Below, in pieces: positions 58,004 through 64,000 of a stretch of 64,000 nucleotides of DNA. The stretch lies in the NCBI RefSeq assembly GCF_009901565.1, contig NZ_WXEW01000003.1, positions 125,312-189,311 of the forward strand, given 5' to 3'. Origin of the DNA: Herbidospora solisilvae (lineage in GTDB: Bacteria > Actinomycetota > Actinomycetes > Streptosporangiales > Streptosporangiaceae). The position numbers and the translations under genes are program-made. Below the pieces are notes generated by a model. It was not told where the DNA came from, made no database searches, and saw nothing but the letters and a program-made list of their open reading frames with translations. Every line of letters begins with the position of its first letter. Positions within the stretch are counted from its first letter, which is position 1.

Positions 58004-58834
58004 GTGATCGGCTGGTTCGAAGCGGTCATTCTCGGGCTGATCCAAGGGCTCACCGAGTTCCTGCCGATCTCTTCCAGCGCCCACATCCGCGTGGTGTCGG
58101 CCTTCGCCGGCTGGCCCGACCCGGGAGCGGCGTTCACGGCGGTGATCCAGCTCGGCACCGAGGCCGCCGTGCTGATCTACTTCCGGAAAGAGCTCTGGGA
58201 GATCATCTCCACCTGGACGCGCTCGTTGTTCAACAAGGAGCTGCGCGACAACTGGGCCGCCCGCATGGGGTGGTACATCATCGTCGGCACCCTGCCCATC
58301 GCGGTCCTCGGCCTGGTGCTGAAAGACCAGATCGAGACGGTCTTCCGCGACCTGCGCATCGTGGGCGTCACCCTGATCGTCTTCGCGCTCATCCTCTGGT
58401 GGGCCGACCACACCGCGCGCAACACGCTGTCGTTGCAGACCCACCTCAACTTCAAGCACGCCCTCGGCTACGGCTTCGCCCAGTCGCTGGCGCTGATCCC
58501 CGGCGTGTCCCGCTCGGGCGGCACGGTGACCGCGGGCCTGCTGCTCGGCTACCGGCGTGAAGACGCGGCCAAGTACTCGTTCCTGCTGGCCATCCCGGCC
58601 GTGCTGGCGTCGGGCGGGCTGGAGCTGTTCGAGATCGGCGAGGGTCAGGCGCCCGCGTGGGGGCCGACGATCCTGGCCACGGTGATCTCGTTCTTCGTGG
58701 GCTACGCGGCGGTGGCGTGGTTCCTGCGCTACATCAGCACCCACCGGTTCACCCCGTTCGTGATCTACCGGATCGTGCTCGGGGTGTTCGTCATCCTGTC
58801 GGTCGGCATGGGATGGATCCCGGCGCAGGGCTGA
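58004..58834 (+). CDS. uppP: Undecaprenyl-diphosphatase
   Basis: 276 residues, GTG start with AGGAAAGG upstream. Eight-helix BacA/UppP family: EAVILGLIQGLTEFLPISSSAH (the E...LPISSSAH catalytic motif, 4-25) and IPGVSRSGGTVTAG with the second active-site block. It dephosphorylates undecaprenyl pyrophosphate for peptidoglycan and teichoic acid lipid recycling and gives bacitracin tolerance. It ends exactly where the convergent small membrane-protein gene ends. Confidence 0.96.
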   Translation: MIGWFEAVILGLIQGLTEFLPISSSAHIRVVSAFAGWPDPGAAFTAVIQLGTEAAVLIYFRKELWEIISTWTRSLFNKELRDNWAARMGWYIIVGTLPIAVLGLVLKDQIETVFRDLRIVGVTLIVFALILWWADHTARNTLSLQTHLNFKHALGYGFAQSLALIPGVSRSGGTVTAGLLLGYRREDAAKYSFLLAIPAVLASGGLELFEIGEGQAPAWGPTILATVISFFVGYAAVAWFLRYISTHRFTPFVIYRIVLGVFVILSVGMGWIPAQG

Positions 58835-59017
58835 TCAGGTCTCCATCGCCATCACGATGACGAGGCCGACCAGGTGGATCAGCACCACGAACACCATGAA
58901 GGCGACGAACAGCCACTTCGCCGGGCCGTGTTCGAAGGTCTTGTCGTCCTTGAGCGGCGGGCGCTTCGCCTGCCGCTCGGCGATCCGCTCTTCCAGGGGC
59001 TTTCGCATCAAGGCCAT
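58835..59017 (-). CDS. Small single-helix membrane protein
   Basis: 60 residues from ATG at 59017, or 57 from ATG at 59008, which has GAGG 9 bases upstream. A charged, basic N-terminal half (RKPLEERIAERQAKRPP) and one C-terminal membrane helix (WLFVAFMVFVVLIHLVGLVI). Family unknown. It is divergent from the marR gene and likely a target of it, since the operator cluster lies directly upstream. Confidence 0.6.
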   Translation of the reverse strand: MALMRKPLEERIAERQAKRPPLKDDKTFEHGPAKWLFVAFMVFVVLIHLVGLVIVMAMET

Positions 59018-59033
59018 CCTCGGTCGGGTAGTG

Positions 59034-59062
59034 CACTAACATTTAGTGTACTAACTATTAGG
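59034..59062. promoter_or_regulatory. Operator cluster for the MarR regulator
   Basis: Four alternating half-sites, ACTAA / TTAGT / ACTAA / TTAG, form overlapping inverted repeats: CACTAA-CAT-TTAGTG (59034-59048), TTAGT-GT-ACTAA (59043-59054) and CTAA-CTA-TTAG (59051-59061). They fill the short gap between marR and the divergent small membrane-protein gene, a typical autoregulatory MarR layout. Confidence 0.7.
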
Positions 59063-59072
59063 GGGCGACGAA

Positions 59073-59498
59073 ATGGATCCGCTGTCTCTGGAGAACCAGG
59101 TCTGCTTCGCCCTCGCCGTCGCCTCCCGGTCGGTGATCGCGCTCTACCGGCCGGTGCTGGAGCCGATGGGCCTCACCCACCCGCAATACCTGGTCATGCT
59201 GGCGTTGTGGGAGCGGGCGCCGCTGTCGGTCAAAGACCTCGCCGGCCTGCTGCAACTGGAGCCGGCCACGCTGTCGCCGCTGCTCAAGAGGCTGGAGGCG
59301 GCCGGCCTCGTCGAGCGGCGGCGCGGCACCGCCGACGAGCGCTCCCTCGCGGTGACCCTCACCGACGACGGCCGCGCGCTCCGCGCCCAGGCCGAGAAGA
59401 TCCCCGCCACGATCGTCGAACGGCTCGGCATGGACGTCGCCGAGCTGCAGGACCTGCACAAGGCGCTGACCCGGGTGATCGCCGCCGCGACCCGGTGA
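59073..59498 (+). CDS. MarR-family transcriptional regulator
   Basis: 141 residues; ATG with GGGGGCGA upstream. Winged helix: LSVKDLAGLLQLEPATLSPLLKRLEAAGLVERRR and the beta-wing DERSLAVTLTDDGRAL. N-terminal and C-terminal helices form the dimer interface. OhrR-type subgroup is possible (there is one Cys near the N-terminus, NQVCFALAVASR, at about position 9), which would make it a peroxide sensor; no ohr gene is adjacent. Autoregulation through the TTAGT/ACTAA repeats is likely. Confidence 0.92.
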   Translation: MDPLSLENQVCFALAVASRSVIALYRPVLEPMGLTHPQYLVMLALWERAPLSVKDLAGLLQLEPATLSPLLKRLEAAGLVERRRGTADERSLAVTLTDDGRALRAQAEKIPATIVERLGMDVAELQDLHKALTRVIAAATR

Positions 59499-59504
59499 CA
59501 CACT
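59499..59504 (+). promoter_or_regulatory. -10-like box (CACACT), leaderless cobF start
   Basis: CACACT ends 7 bases before GTG at 59512. It differs from TAnnnT at the first base but keeps the A and final T and the usual spacing. Confidence 0.4.
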
Positions 59505-59511
59505 CGTCTGT

Positions 59512-60243
59512 GTGAAACGCCTCCTCCTCATCGGGATCGGCGCCGGAGACCCGGACCATCTCACCCTCCAGGCCGTCAAGGCCATCGCGGCCACCGACGT
59601 CTTCTTCATCGTCGACAAGGGTGCGGAGAAGCGCGACCTGACCGATCTGCGCCACCAGATGATCAAGACGCACGCGCGCGACCCCCACCGGATCGTCACC
59701 GCCGCCGACCCCGAACGCGACCGCACCGCCGCCGCCTACGCCGAGGCGGTCGAAGACTGGCGCGAACGCCGGGGTGTCCTCTACCACCGCATGATCGACG
59801 ACGCCCTCGGCGAGGGCCAGACCGGGGCGTTCCTGATCTGGGGAGATCCGGGCGTGTACGACAGCACGCTCGCCGCCCTCGAAGGCCTCCCGGCCGGCAT
59901 CGACGTGGAGGTCATCCCCGGCATCAGCGCGGTCGCCGCCCTGACCGCCCGCCACCGCATCGGCCTGACGCGGGTCGCCCGCCCCGTCCACCTGACCACC
60001 GGCCGCCGCCTCGCCGACGAGGGCCCGAGCGCCGACGACATGGTCGTCATGCTCGACGCCCGCCTCGCCTTCGAGGGCCTCGACGACTTCGACATCTACT
60101 GGGGCGCCTACCTCGGCACCCCCGACGAGATCCTGGTCGCGGGCCCGGTCGCCGAAGTCGCCCCCAAGATCAGGGAACTGCGCGCCGAGGCCAGGGAGCG
60201 CAAGGGCTGGATCATGGACACCTACCTGCTGCGCAGGCGCTGA
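59512..60243 (+). CDS. cobF: Precorrin-6A synthase (deacetylating)
   Basis: 243 residues. Tetrapyrrole methylase family: LLIGIGAGDPDHLTLQAVKA (4-23) at the SAM site, FLIWGDPGVYDSTLAAL and VIPGISAVAALTARH. The VDKGAEKRDLTDLR segment is particular to CobF, which methylates C1 and removes the acetyl group in aerobic cobalamin synthesis. No other cob gene is near, as often in actinobacteria. The end overlaps the convergent NAD kinase gene by 22 bases. Confidence 0.93.
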   Translation: MKRLLLIGIGAGDPDHLTLQAVKAIAATDVFFIVDKGAEKRDLTDLRHQMIKTHARDPHRIVTAADPERDRTAAAYAEAVEDWRERRGVLYHRMIDDALGEGQTGAFLIWGDPGVYDSTLAALEGLPAGIDVEVIPGISAVAALTARHRIGLTRVARPVHLTTGRRLADEGPSADDMVVMLDARLAFEGLDDFDIYWGAYLGTPDEILVAGPVAEVAPKIRELRAEARERKGWIMDTYLLRRR

Positions 60244-61142
60244 GCCCGTTCTCTCAGCTCCTCCGGCACGAGTTCGAGCAGCTGGTCGGGCCGCAGCGGC
60301 AGGTCGAGCAGGCTCAGCTTGACCCGCGTCCGCTGGGCGTGCGCCGCGGCGTCGAACCGCACCAGGTTCACCGCGTCCGCGCGCAGCCGCACCCCCATCC
60401 CGTCGGCCGGGCCGAGATCCCGGGTGTGCACGCCGTCGAGCAGCACCCGGGCCGGCTGCTCCGACCGATTGGTCAGCCGCATCTCGTCGTCGGACCCGAA
60501 GACGACCGTCCGGTCGATGCCCGTCATCGGCGCGACCGGCGTCAGCGCCAGCGCCGGCACCGAGGGAGACAACACCGGCCCGCCCGCGGCGTAGTTGTAG
60601 GCGGTCGACCCGGTCGGCGTGCAGGCCACGACGGCGTCGCACCGGTAGTAGCCGTGCTGGATCCCGTGGACCGAGAGGTCGACGTTGACCGTCGCCCACT
60701 GACGCGCCCCCGTCACGACCGCGTCGTTGAACGCCACCACGCCGTCGACCATCAGGCAACTGTGCGGCTCCAGCATGAACTCGCCCCTGGTCAGCCGGTC
60801 GAGCGCGGCCGGAAGCTCGGCGGGTGAGACCTCGACGAGGAACCCGAGGTTGCCGTGGTTGACCCCCAGCACCGGCGTTCCGCGCCCCACCACCAGCCGC
60901 ATCGCCCCCAGCATCGTCCCGTCGCCCCCGAGGCTGACGACGGCGGTGGCCTGCTCGGCGAACTCGACGGCGGAGACGGGCCGCACATCGCCCCCAAGCC
61001 GGGCGGCGTCGGCCTCCAGCGCGATCAGCGTCGCCCCCCGAGCCGACGCGAACTCCCTGATCAGCGCGACGGAACCGGCGACGGGATTACGCGGATGCGC
61101 CACGAGGCCGATGACGTGCGGCCGCCCGGAGTCGAGTCCCAT
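60222..61142 (-). CDS. NAD kinase (ATP-NAD kinase) family protein
   Basis: 306 residues, ATG at 61142. GGDGT motif in VVSLGGDGTMLGAMRL (about 68-82), NHGNLGFLVEVSP and the NAD-binding PTGSTAYNYAAGGPV. It phosphorylates NAD to NADP. The housekeeping actinobacterial gene normally sits beside recN and tlyA, so this copy outside that context may be a paralogue. No operon partner is seen. Confidence 0.9.
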   Translation of the reverse strand: MGLDSGRPHVIGLVAHPRNPVAGSVALIREFASARGATLIALEADAARLGGDVRPVSAVEFAEQATAVVSLGGDGTMLGAMRLVVGRGTPVLGVNHGNLGFLVEVSPAELPAALDRLTRGEFMLEPHSCLMVDGVVAFNDAVVTGARQWATVNVDLSVHGIQHGYYRCDAVVACTPTGSTAYNYAAGGPVLSPSVPALALTPVAPMTGIDRTVVFGSDDEMRLTNRSEQPARVLLDGVHTRDLGPADGMGVRLRADAVNLVRFDAAAHAQRTRVKLSLLDLPLRPDQLLELVPEELRERAQRLRSR

Positions 61143-61179
61143 GAGGACTGCCTACCCAGGCCCACCCGAATTCGCATGA

Positions 61180-61509
61180 TCAGAGGGCCAGCGCGTGTCT
61201 CAGGCCTTGGTTTACGCGCAACATCGTGTGGAGGCTCAGCCCGCCCAGATCTCGCTGGAGATCCTCCTCGAAGAGGATCACGATGTCGTCGCAGAGCACA
61301 CGGCCGGCCAACGGATCTTCTGGAGTCAGTTCCACGATGCTCGGAAGCGGCGGTTTGGCCGACGTGGTGACCCGGACGGCCAGATAGCTGGGGAGCGCCC
61401 TGTTCCGGGCGTTGTTGCTGACGATGACGTAGGGCTTCTCGCCGTAGTCTTCGCCCAGGTCGGCCATGTAGACCCGGCCCCGCAAGGGGTATGCGGCGTT
61501 GGTGGTCAT
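61180..61509 (-). CDS. PemK/MazF-family endoribonuclease toxin
   Basis: 109 residues; ATG overlaps the TGA of the antitoxin gene. RGRVYMADLGEDYGEKPYVIVSN with the PemK/MazF G-x-KP-x-xVVSN pattern, LAVRVTTS and VLCDDIVIL identify the fold. It cleaves mRNA at short sequences when freed from its antitoxin. Ordinary size and intact. Confidence 0.92.
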   Translation of the reverse strand: MTTNAAYPLRGRVYMADLGEDYGEKPYVIVSNNARNRALPSYLAVRVTTSAKPPLPSIVELTPEDPLAGRVLCDDIVILFEEDLQRDLGGLSLHTMLRVNQGLRHALAL

Positions 61510-61805
61510 GAGTCGCGGGAGACCTCGGCGGTCCGTCGGCGGGCGGCGCGGCGGTGAGCGTGGTCTTCTTCGGTCTGGGCGGCGGCGAGGGCGGCGTATC
61601 CGGTCACCATCACCTCGTTCAGAACCGCTTTCCTGGCCACGTCGACGAGGGTGCGCAGGGCCGTCGCGGTGGACGTGTCGGGGCCGAGAGTGGCGCCCGC
61701 CAACTGCTGGACGGCCAGGTTCTCCGGACTCCCGGGAGTGCGGATGGCCTCCAGGAAGTGCCGGTCGAGCTCTGACAGGGGGACGGGTGCCCGCTGGGAT
61801 GCCAC
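61506..61805 (-). CDS. Putative antitoxin to the PemK/MazF toxin
   Basis: 99 residues, GTG start. Its stop overlaps the toxin start (ATGA), the standard antitoxin-first order. The sequence is helical with a basic C-terminus (AHRRAARRRTAEVSRDS); I do not recognise a MazE, PhdYefM or ribbon-helix-helix signature, so it is named by position. The region just upstream has GTTGCA (61814-ish) and TGCAAC repeats that may be its operator. Confidence 0.75.
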   Translation of the reverse strand: MASQRAPVPLSELDRHFLEAIRTPGSPENLAVQQLAGATLGPDTSTATALRTLVDVARKAVLNEVMVTGYAALAAAQTEEDHAHRRAARRRTAEVSRDS

Positions 61806-61881
61806 ACCTCATGTTGCATCTTTTGTCGCACGATCTGCAACTTGATCAGCGACACATGTCGCCCGCTGGTCGGCGGCTTGA

Positions 61882-63363
<1,482 letters not shown>

Positions 63364-63375
63364 TCACCGATCGTC

Positions 63376-63413
63376 CGAATCCCTGGTCAGCGGTCTCGCC
63401 GGCCAGGGATTCG
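63376..63413 (+). terminator. Hairpin terminator after argG
   Basis: CGAATCCCTGG (63376-63386) is perfectly complementary to 63403-63413 (11 bp) around a 16-base loop, 12 bases past the argG stop. Confidence 0.8.
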
Positions 63414-63491
63414 TCATGTGCGGGATACGGGTGACCTCCGCCGTCGCGGGTATCCGAGAACGGCACCGGCTCATCGACTGGGGGAGACGCC

Positions 63492-64000
63492 GTGAGGCTC
63501 GCACGACTCATGCTTCCACTCACGCTGCTGCTCAGCGCGTGCGCGACGGCCGAGCAGGCCGCACCTGCCCCGAGTCCGATCACGTCGGGGGCGTACACCG
63601 GGGTGCCCGTGCCCTCGACTCCCGTGGGCGACAAGTTGTCGTGGTATCTGGGCGCCCTGTCGTCGCTGCCCATCCCGGCCGGCCAGATCGAGGAGAACTT
63701 CGCGCCGTCGTTCATCGAGCAGGTGCCCGCCGAGCAGATCAACGAGGTCAGCGCCCAGCTCAAGGGCCTGCGGCTGGTCGAGATCCAGCGGGCCACCGAG
63801 ACCGACCTCGTCGCGCTGGTCGAGTCGGGCGGCAACCAGGCGAAACTGAGCATGGCCGTCGACCCGTCGGGGAAGATCGCCGGCCTGCTCGTCTCCCCGG
63901 CCGACGCGCCCACCCCGGCGACCTGGGGCGACATCGACGAGCGCCTCGCGACCGTGGCCCCGTCGGGCTTCCTCGCCGCGGGTCAGGACTGCAAACCCGT
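63492..64000 (+). CDS. LpqF/ORF12-like lipoprotein, N-terminal part (partial)
   Basis: 169 codons to the window edge from GTG at 63492 with GGGGAGA upstream. Lipobox LLSAC (Cys near residue 16). The following domain (DKLSWYLGALSSLPIPAGQI, then a cystatin-like region with LVALVESGGNQAKLSMAVDP) matches the N-terminal domain of Cpe/LpqF/ORF12-type proteins, in which a class A beta-lactamase-like serine hydrolase follows; that part would be outside the window. It may act on the envelope or esters. Confidence 0.7.
   Translation, partial: MRLARLMLPLTLLLSACATAEQAAPAPSPITSGAYTGVPVPSTPVGDKLSWYLGALSSLPIPAGQIEENFAPSFIEQVPAEQINEVSAQLKGLRLVEIQRATETDLVALVESGGNQAKLSMAVDPSGKIAGLLVSPADAPTPATWGDIDERLATVAPSGFLAAGQDCKP

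Overview
The window is high-GC DNA from an actinomycete. Pointers are the many GTG starts, a bacterial proteasome activator (Bpa), anti-sigma/STAS/SpoIIE regulators, MptB-like GT-C and GT87-type mannosyltransferases, DUF4446, and a prephenate dehydratase-seryl-tRNA synthetase pair. A filamentous actinomycete of the Streptosporangiales type is my best guess; this is inferred from gene content, not from a marker gene. Many genes appear leaderless: a TAnnnT-like box lies 6-8 bases before the start codon.

Layout. 1-2,814: end of an exported protein, a small putative lipoprotein, then a two-gene DprA-like/phosphoribosyltransferase operon on the minus strand that resembles the ShosTA anti-phage toxin-antitoxin pair. 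3,576-10,767: a TPP riboswitch driving a CytX-type permease, a proline-rich exported protein coupled to a DUF4239 protein, an Ogt-type DNA repair protein, a PAS-GAF-PAS histidine kinase, an RsbW-like kinase and a YidC paralogue with small membrane genes. 10,800-20,623: an atypical OmpR-type regulator, a STAS antagonist, GT2, GT-C and GT87 glycosyltransferases, DUF4446, pheA and serS. 20,683-25,877: cold shock protein, HAD phosphatase, Bpa, quinone oxidoreductase and a MinD/EspI-like ATPase with a long repetitive N-terminus.

25,956-35,775 is an accessory region starting at tRNA-Ser(UGA). It looks less GC-rich and holds remnants of a tyrosine recombinase, an IS3 transposase and an IS5-type transposase, plus an apparently intact IS110 element. 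Its cargo is a methyltransferase, a three-gene operon (STAND ATPase, CefD-like PLP enzyme, APH(6)/Hur-type kinase) and a divergent DUF6492 glycosyltransferase-like gene.

36,000-53,161 is rich in stress and envelope genes: DUF6766, purple acid phosphatase, DUF4383, SDR, a second STAS protein, DUF2231, DUF2795, DUF2071, a frameshifted Orn/Lys/Arg decarboxylase, a large ferritin-like protein with a hemerythrin, CtaG and DUF2243, a holin-family/DUF3618 operon, and an ArsR/CDF metal module with a perfect palindromic operator. 53,166-64,000: a PAS/GAF/SpoIIE phosphatase, an intact second decarboxylase, UppP, MarR with an operator cluster, CobF, NAD kinase, a PemK/MazF toxin-antitoxin module, argG with a near-canonical promoter, and the start of an LpqF/ORF12-like lipoprotein.
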